64,000 bases of DNA, from contig KL197746.1 of NCBI GenBank assembly GCA_000697665.1, forward strand, positions 200,383 through 264,382, given 5' to 3'. Below the pieces are notes generated by a model. The model was given only the letters and a program-made list of their open reading frames with translations. It did no database searches and was not told the DNA's origin. This stretch comes from Jaapia argillacea MUCL 33604. Lineage: Eukaryota; Basidiomycota; Agaricomycetes; Jaapiales; Jaapiaceae. Shown here in pieces: positions 45,340 to 55,673 of the stretch. Position numbers and translations under genes: made by a program. Positions within the stretch are counted from its first letter, which is position 1. Every line of letters starts with the position of its first letter.

Positions 45340-47285
45340 GATATGGCTGATGTGATCCAAGGTGAGGATCCCCTTTTGATGCACTCTTTATTTCTCACCT
45401 GAATCACAACCTCCACCGCATCATCCACTGCTCGCTTCGAATCCTCCTCCATTTTGTCGTGGTCACTAAACATTGGTCCAACGAAATACTTCGCCATCAC
45501 CACCAGGCTAGCTATCCTCGCAAGCAATACAACGTACCCACCAACCATCCACGCACCTATGCGCGACGTCGCCCCGTATTACACTCTTGGAGAGTGCATT
45601 GTGCATGCGATGGAGCAAGGAGCTGCCCCCTGCACGGTGAGTTCTCTCCCATGTTTCATTTCATCGTTTCCGCTGCAGCTGTTGACACCATCCTATTAGT
45701 AGCTCTCTGTGTTTGGACGAAGCTGGGAGAGCTGGTGTTGGTGGCAAGTCGATGATGATAGAGAAGGGACAAGGAGGAACGACCAAGATCGTCCGCGCTG
45801 CGAAGGGTTTGATACGGTTGATGTTATCCAAGGTGGAGATCTCGTTCGGTCCACTCTTCTTTCTCACCTGAATTAAAGTCACCACCTTTGCTTTAAGGCA
45901 TCACTCACCAATCAACTCCGAACCCTCCTTTGCATCGTCCTCATCACCACGCACCTTCGACCCTGCCGAAACGACCACGAAGTCACTTCGCCATCCTCAC
46001 AAAACCTACTCGTCGTCACCACCGGTTCCGTGCACCCATCAAACCTCCGATCCCACCGTCGTTGTTGATACCGCTCCGCTAGCAACTCTTCACGTATTAG
46101 GCCAACGCTGGCTGACTTTGCGTTGGCTAGTAATCGACGGCATTGATGGAGAATGGATGGGAAGGATCGACAAAGATCCCTATATTGCGTTAGAGATAGC
46201 GTGCCTCGCTTGGAGCTACCGGTATGTTCCCAGCCAGAACTCTAGACTCAATTCTCCTCTAACTTCAATTGTGACTCATAGGTTTGGTCAACCACCTTTC
46301 TATCCGAATCTTTTCTCGCGTCATCTTCATCACCATACACCAAGTTTGAACCACTATGACACAGGAGCTTGTAGTCGTCCTCACTACCATCGAACCAACT
46401 CGCCCAAAAACCCTTCGCATCAACGTCGTCTTTATCCTTAACATACACTCGTCGATCGTGTGGTGCTGTTCGTGGTTATGGACAAAGGAAATGTCGATTC
46501 TATGGCAACATGAATGGTTGAGGCTGTGGCGTTGGCGGTATCTAGGCTGTGCGTGGAATAGGGATGAAGGAGTTGTAGATGGGCGTCCGTTTGCCCGCTC
46601 GGGAGTTGGATGAGGTCGATCTTGTGCGCGGGTGCTAGGGGTGAACCTTGAGGTTATGTGTGGGTTTTAGGAAGTTGGGAATTGTGATTGGGTGTTAGAG
46701 ATGGTGACAACTATGTTGGGCATAAGGATCGTGGAGCTTATACGGCGGAAGTTGGACACCCATCAAACCTCCGATCCCACCGTCGTTGTTGATACCGCTC
46801 CGTTAGCAACTCTTCAAGTATCCGGACAACGCTGGCTGACTTCCCGTCGGCCAGTAATTGACGGCGTTGATGGAGAGCGGATGCGGAGAAGATCCCTACA
46901 TTGTGTGAGAGATAGTGTGCCTCGTTTGGAGCTACTGGTATGTTCCAACTCTTGACTCAACCCCCCTCTTACTCAAATTGTGGCTTATAAGTTTGGTCAA
47001 ACATCTTCCCATCCGAATCTCTTCCCGCACCGCATCATCTTCATCACCACACACCAAGTTAATCGGACCAGAGGAGCTCGTAGTCATCCTCACCGCCATC
47101 GAACCAACTCGTAGAAAAGTACCTTCGCATCAACGTCGTCCTCGGCATGTACTGGTCGATTGTATCGTTCTGCTCATGGTCAACGCTGAAGGAAGTGCCG
47201 ACTCGGTTGGAAAACGGATGGCCGAGGGTATGGTGGTGTATGCGGGGTAGGGAGGGTGAAGGTTATGTAGCGTTGTCGGAGGTTG
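45340..47285. repeat. Array of diverged copies of a ~0.7-kb repeat
   Basis: 46021-46740 and 46750-47285 are clear direct copies: a shared stretch beginning CACCCATCAAACCTCCGATC runs with about 90% identity for the first 70 nt and ~75-80% afterwards. The second copy stops about 200 nt earlier. More diverged relatives lie at 45340-45460 and 45810-45930, which share TGATCCAAGGTGAGGA-like and TTTCTCACCTGAAT segments. Reading frames are broken in every copy, so this looks like relics of a former gene family or an unknown repetitive element. No transposase or terminal repeat recognised. Confidence 0.7.
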
Positions 47286-47474
47286 TGCACGGGTGTTTGG
47301 ACGTCCAATAATAGACCCCCAGTTGGGTGGGGTTTGTTCGTAGTTTGAAGGTTCACATCTCGTTACTAAATTGATTGAACAACTACGATTACATTCATTC
47401 GTTCATAAAGGGAAACATATAGCACGACAGCAATCAACAACTTTTCGACAACAGGGTAGCAAAATCCATTACAC

Positions 47475-49244
47475 TTAATCATCACCAGTCAAGTCGATGA
47501 CCTCTTTATGAGCCCCGCCCTCGCGCTGAATGGTTGTACTCGGCGACAGTCTTGGGCTCTCCAGTTTCTGACGTTTCGGCAGTCTCGGTGCTAGGCGTTT
47601 AAGCTCTTCCCACTCGTCTCGGTGTTCTTTCTCCATCACCTAGTGAACCAGTACGTCAGTACTTCCATAGGAATCATAAGGCAGACGACCTTACCTCCAG
47701 TTTGCGAGCCTTCCGCTGAGCTTCGTCAGCTAGTCGTTGAGCTTTGTCGGCTGCCCTCCGGACTTCCTCAGCTTGCCTCTGCAAACTCTCAGCTCTCCTT
47801 TCGGCCGCCTCCCACCTTGCAGTGAAAACTTCGGTGCTGGGTAAATTCTCGTTGTTGTTTGCATCGATAACCGCTTCGGTGGATGAGGCTTCTCGTTTCA
47901 GTGACTGCCTCGGCATAGAGTCCGGCTCTGGCTTCACCGACGCCATAGCACGTGTGGGGTTCTCCGATCCTGATGAAGTTTGAAGAACTGGCTTGGGAGG
48001 AGTGGATGGGGGAGGTGGAGGTGGAGACGGAGGCCCATCTGAGTCCATCTTGATGGGGGCGCCACCAGAATATTGGGTGGGTCCGTTGGGGTCAACTTCC
48101 ATGTGGTCGATATTCAGCTGAGCACCTCGTGAATCCCTCCCATCTTCGTTATCAATATCGTCAATGTATTCAAGTGGCGTTGACTGACGACCAGGAAGGG
48201 GAGTAATCGTATACCGCGAAACCTTTTCAGGTGTCAGACTTCGAGACCGCTGCGGTGATGATGATCCTGTGTTAGGCCTTCCTGGCGAATCCTTGCAGAT
48301 GCGCTCTGGTGGAGCCTGCAGCTGATTGTCAATGGTCAATGGCGGTAGGATTACTTTTGCTTGCAGGATCTCTGGGACATGGTTATAACCATAATGTACT
48401 ATGGAGGATATGTCTCACCTTTAGGTCTGTATCGGAAAATGAAAGTGACAAAGGGTTTCTTGCCGGTCTTTATTCCTTCAAAATAGGTAGTAGGCCGATC
48501 CTCAACCTCGTCGCCAGGTCTGGAGTGGATTAACAGCCTGGTTTTAGCATGTAAGATGAAAAGAGAAAGATACACATACTGCACACAATGGCCCTGACAC
48601 GCCACTACCTTCCCAGATGCGGTATTGCGCTTCTGTGTTGGGTCAGCATTGGGGGATAATGTGTCTGCAACCAGTTTGATGTTGGGGCAGATCGTGGCTT
48701 TAGAGATGCGTAGCTCTATCGTCCCAAGCTTGCTATGATTCTTCTCATCATTATCTGGATGGCAGAGTAGGACTCATGATGACAATACGACACTGATCAA
48801 ATGAAACCATACCGGCACAAAGGAGGTGAGAAAAAACAAAGTATCTCATTTTGCCTTCAGAAATGGGGAAGCCTTCGTGGAAGAATGTGCGACACATATT
48901 GGAGTCAAGCTGGCATCCTAATGGTGCGCTGTGCTTGTCCTTGGGGTTGATGGTAATCAGCCCACCATCAACAAGAACGCCGTCTATGAGAAGCTTTACA
49001 AATAAAAGCCTCCCGTGACGAAGATCTTTCCAGTGGACAGTGAAGGTCTGCGGGTGAGTTAGCAAAGGTCAACCGGTGGTCACGCGTAATGAGGATAGCT
49101 TGAACATGCACTCACTTCCCCCGCTTCAGATTGAATCCAACACTTTGTTGGGGACTTTCTGCGTCGGGCCCGGGGTGCAAGTTGGTATTCGGGCAATTCT
49201 TCACCATCAATGGTAACCCAAGCTTGCACGTCGGAGTGTCTCAT
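47475..49244 (-). CDS. DUF7918-family protein, subtype B, copy 1
   Basis: Start at 49244 (MRHSDVQAWVTIDGEELPEY); exon 1 ends KCWIQSEAGE. Exon 2 gives FTVHWKDLRHGRLLFVKLLI, DGVLVDGG and GKMRYFVFSHLLCAG. Later exons give NTASGKVVACQGHCVQY, PGDEVEDRPTTYFEGIKTGK and KPFVTFIFRYRPK. The long exon 48339..47695 encodes a disordered Pro/Ser-rich region with RQSTPLEYIDDIDNEDG and a Pro run (SPPPPPPSTPPKP), then a strong coiled coil (ERRAESLQRQAEEVRRAADK, AQRLADEAQRKARKLE). The last exon continues EKEHRDEWEELKRLAPRLPK and ends HKEVIDLTGDD with stop 47477..47475. The VIDLT core followed by acidic residues resembles a SUMO-interaction motif, so a nuclear or SUMO-linked role is possible (inference). The N-terminus is followed by a deep intron series typical for this family. 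Confidence 0.8.
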
Positions 49245-49379
49245 GATGTAGGTAGATATCAAGCACGAGTGGTGTGATGTGGTTTGAAATTGAAGCGTAC
49301 TTAGTGACCGGATGTCTGTGGACCAAGGTGCGCGACATTTCTTTCATTGAAACTCATCTCTGCGCGCTGACAGCGCCAT

Positions 49380-50100
49380 CTCGTTGGCAACTCCTCTCAT
49401 CATTTACGCCGCAGCTGCCGTCACCATCCTCTCCACCTATTCGGACAACAGCAAGTTGGCGTTGGCGGATAATCGAGGTGTTGATAGAGAAGGATCGGCG
49501 ACTATCGCTCCACTGCGTGAGCGGTTAGTGTTCGTCGTTCGGAACTGCTGGTATGTTCCAAGTTGGAACTCGATATTGAACTCTCGCCTCCAACTTACAT
49601 ATAGCCAATAGACTTGGTCAAACACCGCCCCATCCAATTCTTTTCCCAGGTTGTCGTCATTACTGTACACCATGTTGATCGAGCCACGAAGTCAAAATAA
49701 CTTGTAGCCATCCTCGTCACCATCGAACCAACTTGTAGAAAACCCCCTCGAATCGACGTCGTCCTTGTCCTCAATATGCACTTGTCGATGGTATCGTGCT
49801 GCCCGCGTCATGGCCGACTTGAAGGAAACGTCGATTCTGTTGCAAAACGGATGATCGAGGTGATGGGTGTTGTAGGGAACATCGAGGCTGTGTGTGTGGG
49901 AGAGGGATGATGGAGTTGTAGATGGGTATCGGGTTGATCGGTCAGGAGTTGGTTGAGGTCGATCTTGTGCATGGGTACTAGTGGTGGACCTTGAGGTATT
50001 GTGTGGGTTTTGGGAGGGCGGAAATTGTGATTGGGTGTTAGAAATGGTGACAATCGTGTTGGGTGTAAGGATCGTGGAGCTTATACTTGGATGGGGTATA
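49380..50100. repeat. Third full copy of the ~0.7-kb repeat
   Basis: Resembles 46080-46740 over its whole length. Shared parts include the block around GGCGGATAATCGAGGTGTTG, the CATCGAACCAACTTGTAGAAAA segment (compare 46385-46405), and an ending GGATCGTGGAGCTTATAC that also closes the copy at 46740. Open frames are interrupted. It lies directly upstream of DUF7918 gene 3, which is transcribed away from it. Confidence 0.65.
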
Positions 50101-50825
50101 CATTCTTTGTGGGGATGGGGCGAGGTAGAATGGTGTCAGATGGTAATGGGTCTTGGATTCAGTATGTGGGACCTCAAATCAACGCATCGGTTTGCAGGCT
50201 TTGACATACTTCGGTGAGCTGAGATTCTACTTTGAACGTGGTCGGTGCCTCTGACGTTCCGATGGGACAGGCTTTGTGTTCGGCTTTTTAATGATTGGAG
50301 GCGTTCGACCTTTATGGGATTTGAGGGAGTTGGAAGACCGAACACGCGAGGAGGTTGGTGCGGGTTGACTTCTCGGCTGCCAAGAGTGGGCTGAGACTGC
50401 ATACACCACAAGCTAGCGTCTCACTGTCGGGCTTTCGGTCTGTCTTTACCATTGCAGGTGATTGGTATCCCTCAAAACCCTGTTTCGTTTGTCGAGTCTC
50501 ATATGGATCGTTTTGTAGGATTTTGTATCCAGAGTGCGGAGGTGCAGGTTGGAGCGGAGTTGGTTGGGTTAGCAGTTCGTGCGACGCAGGACTGCACAGT
50601 CAGGATGGTGGATGGTGGTGTGTCGGGAATACCTGGTTGGTTGTACACCGGGTTGGTCTCTCGCCAGAGGTTGATGTCCAAGTCCGTGCTCCAGCTCCCT
50701 CTATCATCGTTGCTCAGTCATATGAATTCTCAAAACCCTTCGAGTGGAGTGATACGAGACTGCGAGTTATCTAAAATCAGAGAGATTGCAGTGCCTCTCC
50801 TTTCCAACGGCTGTACCGGTGTACA
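50101..50825. other. Stretch without a supported gene
   Basis: About 720 bp downstream of the MYND gene stop. A 176-codon plus-strand frame (50452-50979) overlaps the MYND gene's last exon and is judged a shadow. Nothing else was recognised. Confidence 0.45.
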
Positions 50826-52072
50826 TCACCCAAGTCTCTTGCCAGACAACTTTGAGGAATGGAGGTTATCTAAAGTTTCCTTCAACTCCACTGGATCAAA
50901 GTTGATACAATATGGAATACCAGAACTATTGGACGCATTGATCGACATCAGTGCCCTAGCCTTTGGGCTCCAGAGGTGAGGCACTATGGCTGTTGTTATG
51001 CTGAGTGACGGGTGAAAAAGCGACCGGATATCCCCAAGTATCCATCCTTCTTCAAACCTTGCAATGACATCTGAGCATGCCATTAATATCGTTCTCCAAC
51101 ACAGGCAAGGTGACACACATGTTGACTGATCCCTTTGATAGGTCTCCATTAGCCACTGTCTGACGTTTGTCTGAACACTGACAACTTGCTCCATCGTCAT
51201 TTCACCAGCAAACATCCTACCCATCAACACCTCCCAATTGCGCATGGAAACCCGAACTTGTCCATGTCTGACCTCTTCGATTTCTCTCCTCCAAACATCC
51301 CCGCACGAAACCACATAGACGATATTCCCCACCCCGCAGCCACTACGACCTTCCATTCGCCCCCTTTCCTCAAGTTTGAGATCTGCAATGCCTAAGAACT
51401 TCCACGTGGCCAACTCCCCTCCCGGTTCGGATTTCACTACCTTGACTGCGGAGACCTTGAATCGGTGTGCTCCTTTTGAAGGTAGACCTCGAGGATCGAG
51501 TGGTGTGTACTCAACGATAAACACCGCATAACGATCGAGGCAGTGAGAAGGGTAGGTATTGAAATCCATAGCTTCAATCGATGCGAATCGCAATACTGAT
51601 TTGTGGATCTATAGTCAAACTTGTCAATCACCGGCGAGGAGATTTGAGTTGGAAGATCATGGTTCCATACCGTCATCCATTCATGAAGGTCTGTGTACAT
51701 CGAGCCACCAGCCTTTGACGCCGTTTCCTGGAGGTCTGAAGAGGGCTTTAGTGAAAGGTTAAATGCTGTCGCGATGCAAAGTGATGACCGACCTTACAAC
51801 TAGGGCTGTGAAATTTCCAGTGCGCCTTCTGGCACATCTTGTTCTGTGATGATAAGTTAAGAGTCGATTATTAACGATTAGCGATAAGCTCGCTCACGCA
51901 GTAGTACATAGCCTTGCAGCCTGGGTGAATTGTGGGTTCTCGTTGTGAGGAAAGAGCCTTTGTTCGTGAATAGCTTACCGTTACACAGGGACAAATTCCG
52001 CCCCGTATTAGAGCTTGTATTTTCACAACATGCACATTGTGCATTCTGATATTTGGGAGTCGGTGAAGGCAT
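50826..52072 (-). CDS. MYND-type zinc-finger protein
   Basis: MYND fingers are zinc-binding protein-interaction domains. Five exons, 52072..51979, 51920..51898, 51843..51793, 51727..51671 and 51608..50826, join in frame to 335 residues. The finger is spread over the first three: CACCENTSSNTGRNLSLC, then NGCKAMYYC, then NKMCQKAHWKFHSPSC. This gives the full C-x2-C...C-x2-C...YYC-x3-CQ-x2-HW-x2-H-x3-C set (counting C15 and C17/C18 as the first pair). The next blocks (MYTDLHEWMT, IHKSVLRFASIEAMDFNTYP, CLDRYAVFIVEYTPLDPRG) match the downstream region of a common agaricomycete MYND family of unknown role. The remaining ~170 residues are conserved in style but unrecognised. The 23-nt second exon is unusually small. 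Start MPSPTPKYQNAQ at 52072. Confidence 0.82.
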
Positions 52073-53843
52073 TTTTTCTGGAGGATGCCGAGGATGCAAG
52101 TAAGGGGAAAGAGGGTTATCTGTCGTTTGTCAGAAGCAGGGTCACACTGGAAGTGTGTTCGAACGACGAAGGACGTTGGAAGAGACAGCTTTATGCGATG
52201 ACCGATTTGATTCCAGATAGTTCGTGTATTGACATCAGTCCAACATCGGCATCAAACCACAACCTACAAGTGAAACTCCCTTCTGAGTTCTCCGCCCAAC
52301 ATACAATCTCGCGAATGCAGACCCAAGACCATAACGACACTCCAAACAAGCGACCATATGTCGAAACACTCATTCTTACTGCCTCGCATGTCCTCCGCTT
52401 CATCCCACTCCCGCACAGCATACAACCGTCATCCATACGACCCACAGATAACCTCACTGACCATCTTCGTCGTTGCCATCATCACCACCCATGCAAAACC
52501 TCCACCGTCCCGACAGTATCAACCCTCCCTCCGTTTCAAAGCTCCATCTTCCCCGCCAACTGACGACGTCTGCCACCCGAAACTGCTTCACTATGTCGAC
52601 CTTCCTACAAATCAACACCTCCACCATGTCCGAAAACATCTGCAATCATCCGTAACCAAACCAGCGCCCGATTACAGCCACTGCCATTCCATTCACCATC
52701 CCAACATCTACTCGTCCCAGCTACTCATTCACAACCTCTGCCCACGCAAAAGGGCAGGGCCGTGATGGTGTGATCGGCGAGTTGGTCAGACGGATGGTAA
52801 GAACGAGCTGATTTGATGGAGATGAGGGTGACGAGGTTTCTCGGATTGATGGCTCGATCGGTCTGGTGTGGAATGACGCTGGCGACAGAGGAAAAGACTT
52901 GATATTGTGCAATGGAGGACCCGTTGGCCAGCCGTTGGGACTGTGAATAGAAGTGAGACAAACAAAAGAGTAACGAGTCAGACTTGGAACATACCAGTCA
53001 TTCGGAACAATGCCCGCGATCCTTATATAGTGTGAATTACCGATCTTGGTTGATTCTCACTGTATCCGGATGTTGATGGGATTATGGTATGGGGACGTTT
53101 GAGGGTGCGTTCGGTGCGTATCCCATACTTGGGTCACGTGCTTGGGAAGTGGGACAGGGCCGTAGAATTGGGGGTCGAAGATGAGACAGGGCTCTTTGCT
53201 GTGGTTCTGATTCGAGGATGGCCCAGGACCCCTGGTTCATCGTACGAGGAAAGGTACTTGATGGTGATGGTACGGATGGGCAAGTTTGTAATGATGTTGA
53301 AGTGATCGAGAGAAGCATCAGGGTGTGTAGGGAACGTTCGCTAATTCGAATGGGTAAAGGGACTTTCTGGGATTGCATCGAAAAGACTTACCAGGAGAGA
53401 TACGATTTCCATAGCGACAGTATGTTGGTGACAGCAGTGAAGCATCAGGAAATTTCCCCGATTCTGGTAAGGGCTTACAAGATTGACGAAATGTCTCAGA
53501 ACATATAAATCAACTGAAATTTATCCCAGCCTGGTAAACACTCTGGCAAGGCCTGGTGATGGTATAGCGCAACTTGCAAGTTACACCGTATACACCAGTC
53601 TGATGTATATTATAAGGCTCGTGCAGCTGGGGAGGCTCTGGTAATGGCTTGAAAGAGCATCACCAGTTGGCAGAGATGTCGTCAGAAACTTATGAGATGG
53701 TGCGAAGCTGACAATTCCTGAACACCCTGATGTCGAATCCTCAATCAAATCTCAAGCTTACAATCACCCAGGCAATGGAAGGATGGATAAACAAATATAA
53801 TATTGGATAATGATATAAGGGATATACACGAGAAAATGAGTGA
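52073..53843. other. Gene-poor stretch with possible coding fragment
   Basis: About 1.8 kb. 53065-53160 matches part of 30855-30960. A 96-codon plus-strand frame at 53218-53508 (WFIVRGKVLDGDGTDGQVCN at its start) is protein-like, but I cannot place it. 53530-53660 is rich in short imperfect direct repeats built on CTCTGGTAA/CCTGGTGATGG. One of these (GGCTCTGGTAATGGCTTG) resembles GGCTCTGGTTACTTGCAAGG at about 60150, on the other side of the transposase region. Confidence 0.45.
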
Positions 53844-55405
53844 TCAAGTGGCGGCCATTGCGGGAGCTGATTCGGACATATTGGCCGCATCACTCTCTGC
53901 AAGAACGGTGCCGCTGTTGGCGCGTTGAGTGTTAACTTGAGCGCGCATCATGGCAGCAGTGCTTGTTGATGGGTCATCCTCGTCATCGGATACGTTACGG
54001 TCGCTGTCTTTGTAAATGTCGGGGAACACATGGCTGTGATGGATGGATGAGATGAGAGTATCCAAAGAAAAAGAGAGCCACTCACCTATTCAACCAAGTG
54101 AACAGCTCGCGACGAGAAATGGTTGGCATATCCTCGTCAATGTAACAGGCGAGATGCTGATAGAAATCTCTGTAGGGCCAACCAGTGCCCTTCCCTCCGG
54201 CACCAAATGTACGTTGGTTACACAGCCCAAAACGAATCTATGTGATGGTTAGGACACAAGGCTACTGTAAGAATCTGAATACACATACGAGCATGACAGC
54301 ATACGCAATCAAACCAGTTGTAACACTTCGAACACCATGTTTTGTGGCATTGCCTTTCCTCTTTCCCCTGAAATTCTCATCGGCAGTTATATCAGGCGCT
54401 GAGGCTCGTATAGCCGCAGATGGGCCCACAGGAGGTGCAACAAGAACTGTAATCCGTTAGCAGATTGTGGATGGAATGCAGAGAACAGAGAAACATACGA
54501 GAACGATGAGCTCATTCATCAGGAAGCCACGATGAAAGTCATCCTGGTGGACGATAAGGTCTCGCCATAGAAATCGCGGCCAGAGTTTGTATCCAATGGG
54601 GTAGTCAGGGCTTTTGTTCTTCAAACCTTCCTTGACGCTTCATGTTGTTCTCAATTGACAGCCAGCATGCATGACCAGAAAAGGACAGACGTACGCGCGA
54701 TCACTGTAGTTGTACTTGATGGGGCAGATATACAGGCCACACTCATCGTGGCGGAATCCACGAAATTTCTTATCACCTGCGGTAAGCGAGGGGGTGAATA
54801 GGTACCAGCCTCCGATCGATTTCTTGACGGTCGACACATCATCCGAGCGGGCAGCACTGTGGCCACTCTCAAGCTATGCCAACCCAGTCAGTACCAATGA
54901 AGCCTGGCGTATTTGTAGCTCACCAAGGTGGCTACCTGAATGATGGATGTGGGCCCTCGCGCAAGGATGATGTCTCGAATAAAGGGTGCATGGTTAAGCA
55001 GCATGTCATAGAGGGCATGATGATGGCGTTGTCTGGAAATGAAGTCAACACGAAACAAGTGTGGAAGCTGGTGACCAACCTCCCAGTATAATGGCTTGGA
55101 TTGATATTGGGGTTCTGTTGGAAACCATCTGAGAGAATTTGGCAGATATCCCGCCAACAATCAATGGTCCTCCCAAAGTTCCGACCTGCACTGTGGATGG
55201 CCTTGTTCTCGGCCTCAATGTGACTACTGTCCGGGTGTCAGTGGATATCATGATGAGGAGTCAGCGTAAAGACAGACAGTGGGGTGGGAGGGTTTTCAGT
55301 AACATTCTCATCGCGTGCTTCACCGTCTGGGGGGAGTGGAGGAGGAATAGCGGGGACTGTTCCTGGATTAGCCTGGGGGCGATTTGTTGTGGCAGGCGTG
55401 GGCAT
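53844..55405 (-). CDS. DUF6698-family protein
   Basis: DUF6698 proteins are abundant in agaricomycetes and have no known activity. Start at 55405 (MPTPATTNRPQANPGTVPAI), a disordered Pro-rich leader. Then come HIEAENKAIHSAGRNFGRTI and VGHQLPHLFRVDFIS. The diagnostic core follows: ESGHSAARSDDVSTVKKSIG, then GDKKFRGFRHDECGLYICPI and KYNYSD, corresponding to the family's RGFxHxxTGxLLCPxxYDW pattern. After it comes PDYPIGYKLWPRFLWRD. The last third has KHGVRSVTTGLIAYAVMLIR, FGLCNQRTFGAGGKGTGWPY and RDFYQHLACYIDEDMP, again as in the family, and an acidic Ser/Ala tail ending APAMAAT with stop 53846..53844. Many short introns; not all boundaries were fixed. Only ~270 bp separate its start from the stop of the transposase gene on the same strand, so it may be carried by the same element (inference). 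Confidence 0.75.
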
Positions 55406-55673
55406 GATGGAAGTCAAGAAGATTAGTTGATGGGAGACAACAAGTGAGAATGGAAGCTGGTACCCGATGGGGGGGATTTCTTATACCTAAATTCACACTC
55501 CATTGCTGAGTTTGAAGATATCAATCAACAAAAAAAGCGCGACGCGTTGATGCGTTTGTAACGTGATTTATTTGAGCCTTGGGAATTTTGGGCGAGTGGC
55601 ACAGCCACTCGCCCAGAAGTTCCACGCCTTTGCCCTTCGGTTTTCAAGTGTATTTGCATCTCACTGTCAATAG

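Noticed and set aside
44771-45355. 194-codon plus-strand frame
   Set aside because: Composition is not protein-like and it runs into the repeat array; no recognisable segment.
50452-50979. 176-codon plus-strand frame overlapping the MYND gene
   Set aside because: Its second half is antisense to a well-supported exon and the first half shows no family pattern.
53218-53508. 96-codon plus-strand frame
   Set aside because: Somewhat protein-like but unrecognised, without start context or introns linking to more coding sequence.
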